A stretch of 64,000 nucleotides of DNA from Isoetes taiwanensis (GCA_021234155.1 JAJEKV010000010.1:17457418-17521417); one strand, 5' to 3'; shown: positions 39,561 through 52,600, numbered from the stretch's first letter. Notes: generated from the sequence alone by a model not told the origin. Translations and numbers: made by a program.

Positions 39561-40429
39561 TACGTATTACGTATAAAACGTATACATTATTGAACCTATC
39601 CCTGCAGGTAAGTGTCGTTACTAAAAGATAATTTTCTTTGCATTTATTTGCCAATAAAAAATTATTGCTTGTATTGCCCAGATGTATGTAAGCACGAGAA
39701 GAAATCGAGGACGACTTGTGCGACAATCTCCTGTTACAAGAGATGGATTTGCTGAAATGGTTTCCAATGTAAAAAATAACCTTACAAAAATTGCATCCAC
39801 TTTGGCAGCGGAAATTTGTGAGCGGTTTCCAAGAGATGAATTGTTGGATGCTATGGCCATTGTCTATCCACAATTTTGGGTTGACAGAAAGAACGTTGAA
39901 TCTACGCAAGAAGACTTTAAGAGTAAGCTGCATATTTTGAGAGCACATTTTGCAAAATCTGTAACATTAGGATCTCAAACGATTACACGGGCAATTAGTG
40001 GAGATGCTTTATTGCAAAGAATCGAATGCTTTGGATACACCATGTGGACTCAATGTCATGAACTGGAGAAGTCAAAAGAGTTTGGCTCAATTACAAGGTT
40101 ATGGGTATGGCTAAATAACAGTCAAGTTCTACAAGACCAAATGCCAGAATATTTTAAACTTGCTATGCTATGTCAAACCATGATTCTTGGATCGGTTGAA
40201 GATGAAAGAATATTTAGTATTATGGGATACTTGAAGAACAAGGTACGCAATAGGCTTCACAAGAACTTAGATCTCTGTCTACGAGCATATGCTTCCAACT
40301 ACACGGTTGCAAATTTTCCATATGAAAGAGCATTGGCTATATGGGCTTCAACATGTAGAAGAGAGCGTCATCAACTGCCACAAAATGCAACTAAACAAAC
40401 AGAAATGGGTTCATCCGGTTCGCATTGAA

Positions 40430-42860
40430 ATAATTTGAGAGAGCTAGTTTGAATATAGAAGTAAAAGCAGTTTGCAGATTTACTTGATTCAACAATTCCT
40501 TTTAATTTGCAGATTTTCTTGAACCTCTCAACATAATGTTTGCAGGTTAGGAGATCATTTGTTTGTTAGGTTTGTAATGTAATCATTTCCACATGGTATC
40601 TAATCAAAATATATACAAGTTAAATTGAGATGGCAGACATGCTGATCTGTAGGGCAGCAAGACTAGTAGTGACTTAGATAAAGCGCAGGCCAGCCACACG
40701 GTATGCCTCCTACTTTTGAAGATAATGCATTGATTTATCCTTGTATTTATACCTGTTGTTTGTTATATGTAAGCTATCTTATGCTGAATTTATGTTTAAC
40801 AGTTCCTATACTCTAGTCTTTGTGCAATTGTTGCTAGTGGAGCTGCCCCTCATCCCCTTATACTTGTAAGTTCAGGGTTTCATTATTTCTGTCACAACCA
40901 CTGCCCATTATGAAAGGTAACTTCTACAGGTTGGTGCTGTCAATCTGTTTGGTGCATTGCTCATGCTAAATGCGCTACAAAAATAGGGAACTAATTATAA
41001 CATTCAAGCATTCTTATCTATTTGATACAACATAATGTTTACAGTTTAGATACTATGAAGAGAAGTAGGAATTCAAGACCTGTCTAAGAGCTACAGTGAG
41101 GCATGTTTATAGGCATGCACGGTCAGTAGATTAGATTTTGGTAAACTGAATGTAGTTCCTTTAATAAAATGCTAAATAGGAATGAACAGTGGTATTGGCC
41201 AGGTGTTGAAAACACTATTAAATTCTCTTCAAGATACAACATTTGTTAAGGGCATAAGTATATTGATATGATCGTTGTTTATGCAGCTTCCGCATCTGTA
41301 AGAATCGGGTCTTCAGATCAAATGCGATGTGTGAAATCAGGGCCAGAAGATCAACCTGTTTCTTATGAAAAAAAACTGTTTGCCTCTCCCGACCAAAAAG
41401 GATGCATCTATTTTAACCATTCGGCTCTTTTGAAACCATTCGGAATTTAGGAAACTTATTCAGCAAAGCCATTCGACCATTGACCATTCGCATCCGATCA
41501 TTTATTTTTGACATTTGACTTAAATTTGTCAACATCGGACTTAAATCTGGTTTATTCGGCACATATATGCAATCCTTTGTTGAACATTTCTTAGCCTACT
41601 CAATCAATTTTAAGCATTCGGCATAAATTCGAATTGCTTAGTTAGACTAGTAGGCTTAAATTTGATCGTTTATTTTTGTTCACACATACAACCCAATGAA
41701 TAGAATGTATCTAATTTTTTCTCCCATATGTTCTTATGAGGATACCCTTTATAAGACCAACAAGGCTAAAAACACAGAACCTCAACCAAAATCACATAGG
41801 TTCCCTAGTGCAAAAGCACATATCTGCTTTTTTCTAAGATAATGTGTAGTTTGTATTCGATGTAGGTATACACAAATTTATACACAGATGTACATGAATT
41901 TCCATGTCTGTTCTTTTCTATGCAATTAGATAATGCATAGTTTGTACTTGGTGTAGATATGTCCTATGGACAAGTGCATGCACAACACTAATCTACAATG
42001 GTTCAAATGTGCAATGTATTATGTTCATTATTGTTCTTTATTAGTAAGGGTTGCAGAATCACGTGCAAGTAAGAGTAGTATGGGTCCAACACACACATCA
42101 TCTAGAAGCATCCAACATGTGATATACATTCCATTACATTATTGAACAATAGACTCTAAGCAACATATATACAAGTACAAATATGGGGAGATATGAAAGG
42201 GTCGTGTTTATGGTGAAGTGTGAGCAATTGTGATGCAAATGGAATGGCTAGATTAAATTGTAGATTTGAGAGTATCTAAAGTTGTTCTCTTAATGGTATT
42301 TAAAATTGTAATATACCCAAGAAAGCCATTTTAATATAGGATTAGTACAAGGGGATTGTTAACTTCTTTAATGGAGAAAGATGTAGAATTGGTGAACAAC
42401 GCATAAGATAGCATCCAAAGCTTTGTAATTAACAAGTTTCTAGAGACATTTTGCGTGTTTGAAACAATGAATAGTCCAATCTTTACTATATAATTCGATG
42501 TTCTCCGTAAAAAATTCGCCTCAAATACTATGTCCTAACTTCCATAAAACGCAATATTCGCCACCCTAACTAACTTCTAAATAGTGAAATTCGCCAAGTG
42601 TGTGAAACTTATGCACTTCCAATTTTTTCATAAGATAGATAGATAGTATTTTTAAGGGAAACCCTGGACAATGTTTGTAGTATTGGACTGCTGTATTGGA
42701 GTATTTTAGTATTGGAGACAATGCTTGTAGTATTGGAGAGTAAGCTTGATATATATTACAGAAAATTGTACACTCAAGATTAGAGACATCACTCAAGATT
42801 ACTCAATACTCAAGATAACACAAAGTAATCATACATATATAACAAAAGGGTAGTTTACAA
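40430..42860. other. No gene seen
   Basis: AT-rich DNA after the hAT-1 transposase. No reading frame above background, no TIR partner and no RNA gene were recognised. Confidence 0.4.
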
Positions 42861-42868
42861 TGGTTATT

Positions 42869-45800
42869 TCATGAGTCATTGAAGTTTTCAGAGTGATGCT
42901 CGTCGCCAGGAAGGGTGCCCAGCAACTGCCTTTGTACTTCTACTAGAGCATTGAGGATATAGTAGGCCGAGACAAGATAGTTGTTGAGACAGTAATCTAG
43001 CACTGCAACTGTCTCCTTTTCCAACCATGCATCAATGATGTCTATTTGTGAGATTGTTTCCTGTACTGTATGAGAAGACAAGTAATCCAATGCTGGACAC
43101 ACCCTGGTCTGCAAAAAGTTGTCCTCTTCTTGCCCCTTGAAAGGCATAACAGGAACGGTTGTGTGTGCAGGGTTTAGAAACCCTTTGTGTAGGCTGTCAT
43201 TACCAAGAAAATCATACCATGATATTGTGGAAAATCCTCAAGTACAACCTTCAACTCCTTGAAAAAAAGTTGCTTTGCTGTGCTGATTGGATGCTCGCAT
43301 GCATAGCAATGCTCTTGACCATATACCTTCAAGAATTTGGTCCGCAAATCTGGGAACAATGCATCCACCATATCCCTTGTATTCCGAAGTAGAGAAGCAC
43401 TCCAGATCACAATATCAAACCTCTGCAGTGCCCACTCCACAAACTCATGATACCCTGGTCTGCAAATGAGTACTTACTTGCAGTTTCTTTTACAACATGG
43501 TTCATTTATGGTGGAGGCAAGAATTTTTGGTTCATTTTCCTCTGTTGTGTCTGTGCCAGTACACCATTTATGTCAAGCACCATCAACTTCCGTCTGGGTG
43601 CCCATCCCTCGACGTTTGCAACCACTGTCGATGTGTGCTGCATCGTGCTTGTCTGTGCTGCGATGTGTGCTGGACTCTGCTGGGAAGTGCTATCGAGAGG
43701 TGCTGGACGTTGCTGCGACCTGCTGGACTCTACTTTATCTTTGCTACCAGATGATGGAGAGTGCTGATAGCCATAGTTAGATACATCTATATTAGTATCT
43801 CCCTGCCCCCAATGTATGGGTGTTTCCTGGCTATCAGTAACCTTGCAATGACCTGTCTTGTTCTCCTGCATGCAAGGATGAGCTCCAATTACCAACTGAA
43901 ATTTGTAGAGAATACACATTTTGATATAACAGGATAACATGCACCTTTTGTATGTTAGAGTTTGTGCCAAGTGAAATAAGACAAGAAAAATACCTGCTTG
44001 AACCTAAATATTGGATTGCACCTTTTATATGTAAGAGGTTGTTTTGGCACTTTGGTTTCTTCATTATCTGTCTGGGTTCTCTCACTATCTTCATCTTCTG
44101 TATCACTAAGTACCACTTGTGTCTGCCTTCTCCTTCTGCAGGCAAATGCATATTGATCCCTAGGTTGAAATTCCAAACAAATTTTACAAGGACACAATGG
44201 GGGAAAATAAATTTATTATGGTATTAAACAAAAACCTTTTAACTACTCGTTTTGGCGAGTCTGGTGCAATCAAAATTGGGCCTGAAACAAGTATGGGAAA
44301 ATTACATTAGACTGGGGGTTTTTTCCCTAGTGTGACGTCTATAGGCACGTCCTCATCAACCGAATCATCTGACTCACCCTCACTCTCGGGTTCTGTAACA
44401 TTTTTGGTCCTTGACCTTGTGAGCCTTGTGCATCGGGTCAGAACCTTGTTGACCTGCTTCTCCACATCTTCAACTTCCTTGTCTGCCCCTGCATCAACAG
44501 TGTTAGAGGAGGCCTTTGTAGAGGCTGTTGCAGAATTTGGAACTATAGTGTAATTCTCAACATCGTCAGAACTACTGGAATCTGCTTTGGACGCTGTTGG
44601 TGTCTTTAGCACTGTGCTTTCAGATGCTGCATTGTGCTGCTGACTGCTTGACTCTTGCTGTGCACTGTCTACAGGCGCTTCTAATGTTCCCAATTCAGGA
44701 AACAGGCGTGTACCTTTTTTTGCTGTTCTTGCTTGTGGAGTTCGAGTCCTTGTAGACTTGTGTCCGGGGGTCCTTTTACTAAGAGGTGTTTTAACATGCT
44801 TGGAGTCATTCTGTACAACAAAAGGTATGAAGGTCAATCTGGCCAAATCAAAGATAATGGTATTTGGAACAATTGACAGACCGGTTTTTACCTATCAAGG
44901 CCAAGAACTTGAGACAGTGGACTGTTATAAGTACCTGGGAATAGACTTTTCATCCAAGTACAAATGGAAAGAGTGCATTAAATGCCGTGTTACAGAAGGG
45001 AAGGCAGCATTATATGGCATGCTCGCGAAGTGCAGCAGAGCATCTCTTACTGATTGGGGGCTCAAAAAGGTTCTATTCAAAACTCTGGTCCAGACCGTAC
45101 TCCTCTATGGCGCACCCATTTGGGGGCCAAGTATTTCCTCCAGATTATGGCAGCAGGTTGAGTCTATCCAGAAAATATTTATTCGAGAGGAGCTAGGCAT
45201 CAAAACCCAGAACTCTTATGCCATTATGTTGGCAGAGACAGGATTGTTTCCGATGGAGCTAGAAGCACTCTTCTAGGCAATTAACTTTGTAAATAAGTTG
45301 AGAGAGAGGGACCATAATCGGCTCTCCTTCCAAGCAATGGTCAGCTCAGAGCAGACAGGGTGGATGAAAGATCTTAGAGATTGGGCATGCAGATGGGGTA
45401 TCACTGATGCCAATTGGCCACAGAATAACGCGGATACCAGAGAATTGTTGGAGAAATTGGCAATCGACCATATGTGGACTGATCCAGGGAAGAAGATGTT
45501 GTTTTATCAAACAAATGTGAACCATCTACTTGTATATAAGAGTCAAGATTATCTGAATTCGGCTCTCTCAAAATGGTATAAGAAGGTCATTGCTCGATAT
45601 AAGTCGGGCTCTCACAGGTTGGCAATCGAAATAGGACGATGGTCCAAGACACCAGTGGAAAATCGACTTTGTAAGGTATGTGAAATAGGTGCTGTTGAAA
45701 ATGAAGACCATACATTTATACATTGCCAGGCATACGAGTTGAGAGTGAAATTCGACATCCAAGTACTAGATTTCTCTTCCTTACTAGCACTACCACCCAT

Positions 45801-46132
45801 GAAACTGGGTCCATACATGAGCGCGGTGGATTCACACCGTTCTCTGCTACAGAAGTTGTAAAATTTTGTTTCATTGTACACAGGCTCCATGGTCTTTCAA
45901 GGCCCCACGTGAGCATGATAAATAAATTAAATTAAATTAAATTAAATTAAATTTTCCTGTTGCTGTCTGGAGTTGTAGCTACCACCTCATCTATGTCAAT
46001 TGTCTCAACTATGTGTTTGTGTGCTGCCCCAGCATATAAGGGTTCCTGCTTGACTGTCTTTCCCAATTCCTCCACTAAGCCTGCTGGAACTGTTTCTGAG
46101 CATTCAAGGCAGTGTGTCTTCTCCAAAAGCAA
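42869..46132 (-). pseudogene. FCP1-like HAD phosphatase gene (copy B), split by a LINE
   Basis: Minus-strand exons can be read at about 46132-45950, 44821-44300, 44170-43990, 43950-43510 and 43460-42869. The first three encode a low-complexity Ser/Thr/Glu-rich region with basic patches. Then comes the HAD domain: motif I LMVLDINGVLAQ (Asp kept, second Asp is Asn), RPGYHEFVEWALQRFDIVIW with WSASL of motif II, FPQYHGMIFL, NDSLHKGFLNP in place of the DD motif, and a C-terminal helix region. This is the layout of plant NLI-interacting-factor/FCP1-like proteins, which dephosphorylate Ser/Thr of partners such as RNA polymerase II. A LINE lies between DSNRK and QNDSKHVKTPL. One frame break occurs at the ND motif. 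Its homologue at 58434-59232 sits inside a Sola-like element. Confidence 0.6.
44822..45955 (+). mobile_element. 5'-truncated LINE with (AAATT)n tail
   Basis: The frame begins in the reverse-transcriptase C-terminal region (MKVNLAKSKIMVFG, then YKYLGIDFSSKYKWKECI, then LLYGAPIWG). It continues after one TAG (45274-45276) to the zinc-binding end ENRLCKVCEIGAVENEDHTF and HCQAYELR. The insertion ends in an AAATT pentanucleotide tail at 45920-45955, typical of LINE target-primed insertion. The missing 5' part and the stop make it inactive. No clear target-site duplication was found. Confidence 0.8.
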
Positions 46133-46264
46133 AGTGGTGCAGCTGACATGATCGCCGTTGGAGCTGCTGTGACTTTCCAGGATAATATATAATACATATA
46201 TTATGCTGCCACGTCACAGTATATATCATTGTAACTAACATGTACATTGTATAAAGGGTTGTAC

Positions 46265-47189
46265 CATGGGATACAGCCTACATGGGCTGATTTTAAGACC
46301 GCTTTTGAGGGTCATTTCACACCTCAAGGGTACAAGGTTGAGAACATGAACGAGTTCTTCGATTGTGTACAGACTGGCACAGAACCATTAGAGACCATTA
46401 TGTTGTACGTGCCCCATTAGACATGTGAACATAACCCTTGTTACCACATGGCAACACCCTAATGGGCCATAGGGCCTATTAAATCCCAGCCTAAAAGCGT
46501 GGCTCTAAAAAAGCAGGACAACTGCCCCAGTCCTAAGACTGCCAAATCCAGAAAAGGACAAGTTGGTAGCAACTGATGCTAGCAAGTTTGCCATAAGAAC
46601 AGTGCTAATGCAGAAGGAAAGGGTCATAGCATATGGCTCTCGGAAAATGAATGACACCGAGACTCGCTACCCAACCCACAATCAGGAGCTGCTAGCACTT
46701 AAGAGCACTTAAGATTTGGAGACATTATTTATTGGGAAGGAAGTTCCAATTGGACACTGACCATCAAAGCCTTCCATATGTCTTCAACCAACCACATCTC
46801 AACCTAAGGTAGAGAAGATGAATGGAGTTCTTGGAGAAGTGTGACTGAGATAGTGTATAAGCCAAGAAAACTTAATGTGGTTGTAGATGCACTTTCAAGG
46901 CACCCTTTAACAACAAGGGTCCATTGCAACGTCATTTCAGCACTTATCAGTGAGTTTGGCAAGAGAATAGAAGAGACATTGCCACCAGATAAGGATTTTT
47001 AAGAAGTATAGGCAAGCCTTTCAAAGGAGGCAAGAACATGGCTTCAAACATTTTAAGAAGGAAGGTAACCTCATGTATCATAAAAATAAAGTATGCATGC
47101 CAGAATCATCTGGAGTGAGAAAATGACGCGCACAATAGCCCAATAGCCGGCCACGTGGGATTCATGAAAACCTACTTCAAAATAAGAAG
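46265..47189 (+). pseudogene. Ty3/gypsy retrotransposon, segment 1 (gag remnant, RNase H)
   Basis: A gag remnant at 46300-46410 (ADFKTAFEGHFTPQGYKVEN) is joined by deletion to the RNase H region at 46530-46900: VATDASKFAIRTVLMQ, VIAYGSRKMNDTETRYPTHN and QELLALK. The integrase then begins, with HVGFMKTYFKIRS at its end. Reading frames are heavily broken. The RS codons are cut by the 7.2-kb element, and the sequence resumes at 54398. Confidence 0.75.
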
Positions 47190-47699
47190 CCTGGGGGCTT
47201 CATCCCTTTATATAGAGCATATGGCATGTGCGTGCAAGGGGTCGACTGAAACCCCCCTGTATACGGCTTTTTGCGGGCGAAACCCCCCAACCATACGTAC
47301 ATATGAATTTTAATTTTTGGCCCCTTATCCGTACATGTACTCCAGTCCCAACTAGCAATCCATATACCCTTTCCCATACATATACTGGACACCATAAGAA
47401 AAGTCCTAGCCCTTGTAGCACATATGGTAACACATCATTTTTTGAATATTTTTTTAGTCATTACAAGAGCTAGCTAAGCTAGTTTGTTGTAGGGGTTTGG
47501 AGTTTGATTATTCAAATACAAGCCCATATTAAATGCAAGGTTAAAAGGGGGATAAGGTTTGCTAGTTCATGAAACCGTATGTTTATAACATAAGGTTTCA
47601 ATGGTTTATGGGGTGTATTGTAGGAAAATGTGTATATAAATAGGGCCTAAAAGAATCTTTACGATTTCTAGTTTTTTTCATTGGGTTAGATTTAGTACT

Positions 47700-48790
47700 T
47701 AGGTTAGATCTAGTAGGTTAGATTTAGCGGGAGCTGATGAAGCGGGAAGAAAAGGACAGGCGTGCAGATGCTGCTCCAGCTGAATTGGGGATAGAAAGGA
47801 AGGATCCTGAAGCGGATGCAGACCAATTTGTTGGGTTAACTACTATTGTTATTTCATCTCATGACGATGCTGGAGCAGACACCAAATCCAGGGCCGGCCG
47901 AGATGTGGATAAGATAGGGCGATGGCATGAATATAGAGTTCAGTTAGGGGAAGTAAAGAAAGCAGGTTTCTTCTCTTATTTTCCTGTGTATTTGTAACAG
48001 GCCGGCCCCGAGATCTAGGTGCATATCAAATTCTTGAATTAGCATATTGTTGATGTTTCCCTTAAGCCCTATTCCTGTGATGAATAGCTCCCTTCTTGTG
48101 TCTGTATGCTTGTATGATTCTGGCTTCATGTGATTGAATGTGGAGAAAAGAACTGAAAAACTGAAAAAATAAAGGGAAAAGCATGGTGTGATTGCATGTG
48201 CATGTGCATGGGAAAGCCCCTGCCCTTTAAGGGCGGGCAGATTGCTTGGAGCTGCGTATTGCGCAGGGGGTTCGAATCCCCCAGTCTGTTTCCTCATTTC
48301 ACTTGTACTTGCAGCAGGCTGGTGGACGCAGCAGAAGGTAGGGACTTATGTTGGTGCAGCCTTCTTTGCTGACTGCAAACGTGTGCCTCAAGTTTGTGGT
48401 AGATAGAAAACTTATCTTAGCCTTTATTCTATTTTCAGTTTGCTGCCTATTTCAGGCTCTCTTCTAATCTGGGGTCAATGCAATATTAATTGCTTGTGCA
48501 ATGGTTGTCAAGGGCCCTAAAGAATAGGGCCAACTAAGCGTTTGACCCCATCTCTGAATGACGTGTACGGCTGCAATGCTCCTAGAGGGAATATCCGAGG
48601 GAATATTCTTGCATCCTGCGGCTGGGAATGCACTAGAGAAGCCATCAGCAATATAATAACATCATAACCTATGGCAAATAAAGACTATACAAAGTGTGTC
48701 AATCCCGGTATCAATGCAATGTCCATTGAATGATTGATCTAAGTTGATTAGGGAGTTGAATTATCAATTGCCCTACAAAGTTTATAAGGC
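47700..48790. other. Left part of 7.2-kb element, unassigned
   Basis: An 86-codon plus-strand frame (47737-47997) starting MKREEKDRRADAAPAELG has protein-like composition but no known family. It may be a captured exon, because HEYRVQLGEVKKAG is followed by a stop near a splice-like boundary. Confidence 0.25.
48210..48296 (+). other. tRNA-like structured segment
   Basis: A perfect T-arm (GGGGG-TTCGAAT-CCCCC) at about 48267-48283 is followed by AGTCTGT, which can pair with GCAGATT upstream with two G-U pairs. A CTGCG/CGCAG hairpin lies between them. The total is about 54 nt with no D-arm, so it is not a normal tRNA gene. It could be a tRNA-derived SINE remnant. Confidence 0.3.
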
Positions 48791-48824
48791 AAGATCAACA
48801 AGATCAAATAGCTTCACAATTCTT

Positions 48825-49140
48825 AGCCAATGTTGGCCAATGGTTTATAATGTTGAAATGTTGGCCAATGGTTTATAATGTTGGCATATGGAATGTTGAA
48901 ATGTTGGCCAATGGTTTTCATGGTTTATAATGTTGAAATGTTGGCCAATGGCTTATAATGTTGGCATGGCATATGGAATTTTGCAATGATTTTCATGGTT
49001 TATAATGTTGAAAATGTTGAATTCATGTTGCCAAAATTCATGAAAACCATTGGCAATTCATGGTTTATAATGTTAAAATGTTCAATTTTGCCAATGGTTT
49101 TCATGGTTTATAATGTTGAAATGTTGAATTTCGAAATGTT
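48825..49140. repeat. Minisatellite of TTGGCCAATGGTTTATAATG units
   Basis: At least six imperfect tandem copies of a 30-45 bp unit built from AATGTTGAAATG, TTGGCCAATGG and TTTATAATG. It lies inside the 7.2-kb element, upstream of nothing recognisable. Confidence 0.8.
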
Positions 49141-49622
49141 GGCCATTATTATAAGCTTCCTATGGTTCATTATTATTGAATTTATTGTAAATACAAAATA
49201 CAAGATACAAACATTTATGAACATGTTCAAAAACCTGAAAAAAAAAGGGACTACATTGTTCCTTTTCCTCTATTCTATTCTGTTCTAATGCTTCAACTTT
49301 ATACTTGGAACAAGAAAGAAAGTGGAGAAAAAAAGAAAAATGTAAACCCTATTTGAAATGTCTTAAAGTTAGTACATACATTGGTGTTGAATTTTGGGCT
49401 AATCTATCCATTTTTTCAAGCCCACTCTATCTTAGGTTTAGCTAATCAATGTCATGATGGATATGTCTGGAGGTAAAGGTTTGGCTATTCAACCTAAAAA
49501 CTAACTTGGGCGACAAAAAAATTGAGCTAAAATTTTCTTTTTTTTGGGCATTTTTTCCATTTACTTTAGCCGTTTTTCTTGGCAAAACTGCTACAAAATA
49601 GCCATTTGGCTAACCTTAGCCG

Positions 49623-52600
49623 TTATTTTATTCCATGCTTTTGTTGCTCAGTTTCTACCTCAAAGAACATTGCATAATCAGATCCAATGCCAAGAGCAGT
49701 GGCTGCATTGATTTGCTTGTTCTTTTCATCCAATAGAATATGAGTTTTAACTTTAGTCAGTCTATCCTTCGAGAGCCAAGGATTCCCATTAAGTTGACTG
49801 ACTAAAGTGGCCTTGTATACTTCTTTATTGTCTATCTTCACAAGTCTTTCAACTTTCACTTGGTTTGGGTGCTCTGCCTCATCCACCATGGCATCAAGTG
49901 TATGTCTTAACTCCATCAGTGCTGCTAGCTCCTCAATGTTTTTTTGCAGCCAAGCCTTCAGCACCCTCATTTTCAAGCTCCACTTCAACTCGATCAGACT
50001 CATCTTCAAACTCGGTTGTATCTAATTGCTGGAGGTAGTTCTTGTTAAAATAGTCTTCATGCTTCCAAGGACAAGTCCACCATGTGGCAGCTCCTGTCTC
50101 TTCACAACAAATGCCAACTCTCAAACACATCCCCTGTGCTTCTTTCATCCCTTCCTTTAAAGCATGCACAATTTTGTCTACATTGTCTACCATGCTGTAA
50201 TCTCCTAGATCACAAATGATTTCCTTACCATCAAGTCCAGCCTTCTTTTCTAAAACTTGCCATATGTTTTCCTGCTTCAAATGGGTAGTAGGGAACAACA
50301 ATTTCCCAAGAGCTTGAAACTCTGCCACTCTATTCAAAGCACTTGATGTTTCAAGCAAGTCTGCACCAGTATATGACCTTTCATTTTGGATCATGCTGCC
50401 CACTTTACTAAAAAAATTTCACAAGAATCTGAACTCGTGCCACTCAAGGGAAGAGAAATGTCATTGCATTTTTCTCTGAAATAATTTATCAACATCACAG
50501 CAAAATGACATGATAACTGTATGTCAAGAAAAGTCTCACGGCCTATAAAGTTCATCTTCAAAGTGTGTGTTGGATGCCTAATTATCCACAGCCTCCACAA
50601 CCTTTGAGATTGCAACAAACCAAACAAAAATCTTAGCAATAAGCCAATGAGACCATATGAGCAATAAGCCATATGACCACAATGAGCAATTACCTGAAGA
50701 AGAATGAGACTGTAGATGCTGCCTTAATACGAGACCATAGGCCCAAATGGGGTGATAGGAATATGTCAATATATAAGGCCACAACTGAACAGTAGGTTTC
50801 AGTTCCAAGAGTCCGCATTGGAAGAGAATTAAATGGATCTTGTAGTTTATGTAGACAAGACTGAACCTTCCGTGAAGCAATCCGTTGGGCTGCCCTCCAA
50901 TTTTGTCTATCCTTCCTTTCTACATCTCCAATTTGAAGACCATGTTCTCCTTGGAAAGCATGGAAGACGTGCCAAATGTCATTCAGTGTGGCGAGATCTT
51001 CACCTAAATAGAGTCTCTTAGCTGCATTATCAAGTGGGTTGATTAACTTCTTCCCGTTGTGTATAAAATCCTGATCATGCAAGCCTTGAATGCTGCCATC
51101 TTTCCTCTTTGCTGCAGTAAAAACCCAACCTTCCCACAGAATCCCGTATCTTGTTCCTGCATCCTTCACACTTGTATAATCTTCCAGCATGCAACACCGT
51201 CTACGTGCATCTCCATCCGAGCTATGGCCAACTAATGGCCCCAAAACTTGCCTCAAATGCAAGTCCCAAAAAACTTGTATTATTTCCCATTGAGCTCTCA
51301 CTGCTCTACTATCAAACTTGTTGCATGTTAGTTGTATGGCCAAGACAAGCTTAGGAAGACGTGCATGCAATGGATTTATAATGAAAACACGAGCATAGTG
51401 TGCTATAACATTCTTTTCAAAAGCATCAACTATCTTCTTGTAACCTGCCTCACCAGTTCCAACCTGCACACTGAAACTTGGCTCACATGCATGGTTCTCT
51501 GAAATGCCACAAAACCCTACCAAACAGTTGTCCTTTGCATTCCAGTATACAGACCTCTTTATGACTGTTTCATCTTCTGCAACAAGAGTGGGAATACATC
51601 CAGCTTTTAAGCCAAGATCTGCCATATGCTTGGCATATACCTTTGCTAAATGAATAAACGTTACTTCCACTATGCCAACCCTGTAAGTAAAAATTTTTCG
51701 AGTGGACCGCATTGTGGTTGATAAACTCGGACCACAGAAGTTCATGGTTAAGAAATTATGCATCCTCTTTCCACCCCAAATTCTAATGGTCTCAAACAAT
51801 TCTTTAGTTGTCTGATTATAACGTTTCTTATGTCAGTAAGGAATGTTTTGAGCAATGTCAGTAAGGAAGTTCCATAAGGCTGCTTTACCATCAAACTTTC
51901 CTTGTGAGTGAGCCTCCCTTATGTCATTGCAAAACTTCCTCACATCTTTTCTATTCATCGACTCACTCAAACTTTCTCGTAAGGTTCTAACCTTCACAGA
52001 CAAAGCCACATTTCTTTTCTTTAAGAAAGTCAACTCCTTCTTCAAGAATCTATTTTCAAGCCTGCTGTCCTTAGCCATGTTAAGCAGCTCTGTATATGTA
52101 AGAAAGTCTACCCTTGTACATGTCTTTGTATCACGCTAACCTCTCTTTATTGTTTTTCCATCTTGTCTGTATACTCTCATACGAAAGTCCCTCTCTTTGG
52201 GAATTAATGCACAATATGAACATTGGAAATTTGGAAACCTTTTACCATCTATATTGACTCTACAACAGCTCACATGCCTAAATGCTCCATCAACCTCAAC
52301 CACCTCATCACCAATCTGAAACTTTGCTTTGAGCTTTGGTTCAGAGTATCAACAATAACCAGCCTTTGAATCATCTAGATAAGGCCTCAAATCCCTCTTC
52401 TTTATACCATACCTATACTCTAATTGCCAAAAACCCCAACAAAGGGAAGCCAAATACTCACTTCCTGTTTTTTTTATGACAAAAATGAAACAAAGCATAT
52501 TTATGGATAAAAGAGATATTGAAGAGGTGCGAAAAACTTACTTGAAGAACTAGCTTGTGACTCAACATTTACAATGCTTGAAGGAGCTGGATCAAATAAC

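Larger units (their letters stand above)
29890..39604. mobile_element. hAT-2, 9,715-bp gene-carrying hAT transposon
   Basis: The ends are perfect 13-bp inverted repeats: CAGGGATAGGTTC at 29890-29902 and its complement at 39592-39604. They are flanked by the 8-bp direct repeat CAGGTAAG (29882-29889 and 39605-39612). Inside are a minus-strand hAT transposase (36329-38765) and, divergently arranged, two plus-strand genes: a protein-kinase-like gene (31403-33687) and a coiled-coil/RING gene (33992-35439). Both subterminal regions carry dense CGCGAA-containing palindromic motifs. It is inserted in hAT-1, so it is younger. All three genes now bear stops or frameshifts. Confidence 0.9.
28332..40428 (+). 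pseudogene. hAT-1 transposase gene, split by hAT-2
   Basis: The N-terminal part (28332-29718) starts MTKQGILSFF and has a zinc-finger-like segment (KMRCTACSWK). After a one-base shift near 29170 it continues into the hAT catalytic region: YFAISLDEASAKD, CIGLDGCSVMQG and GIHCMAHRMNLA. The C-terminal part (39682-40428) contains the dimerisation region: MAIVYPQFW, then LAMLCQTMILGSVEDERIFS, then KNKVRNRLHKNLDLCLR. Between them a 9.7-kb hAT-2 insertion lies at a splice donor. A 36-bp in-frame tandem duplication (YYAGIKCLEKNP twice) is at 29283-29354. Stops occur in the exon at 29735-29880. It is probably inactive. Confidence 0.75.
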
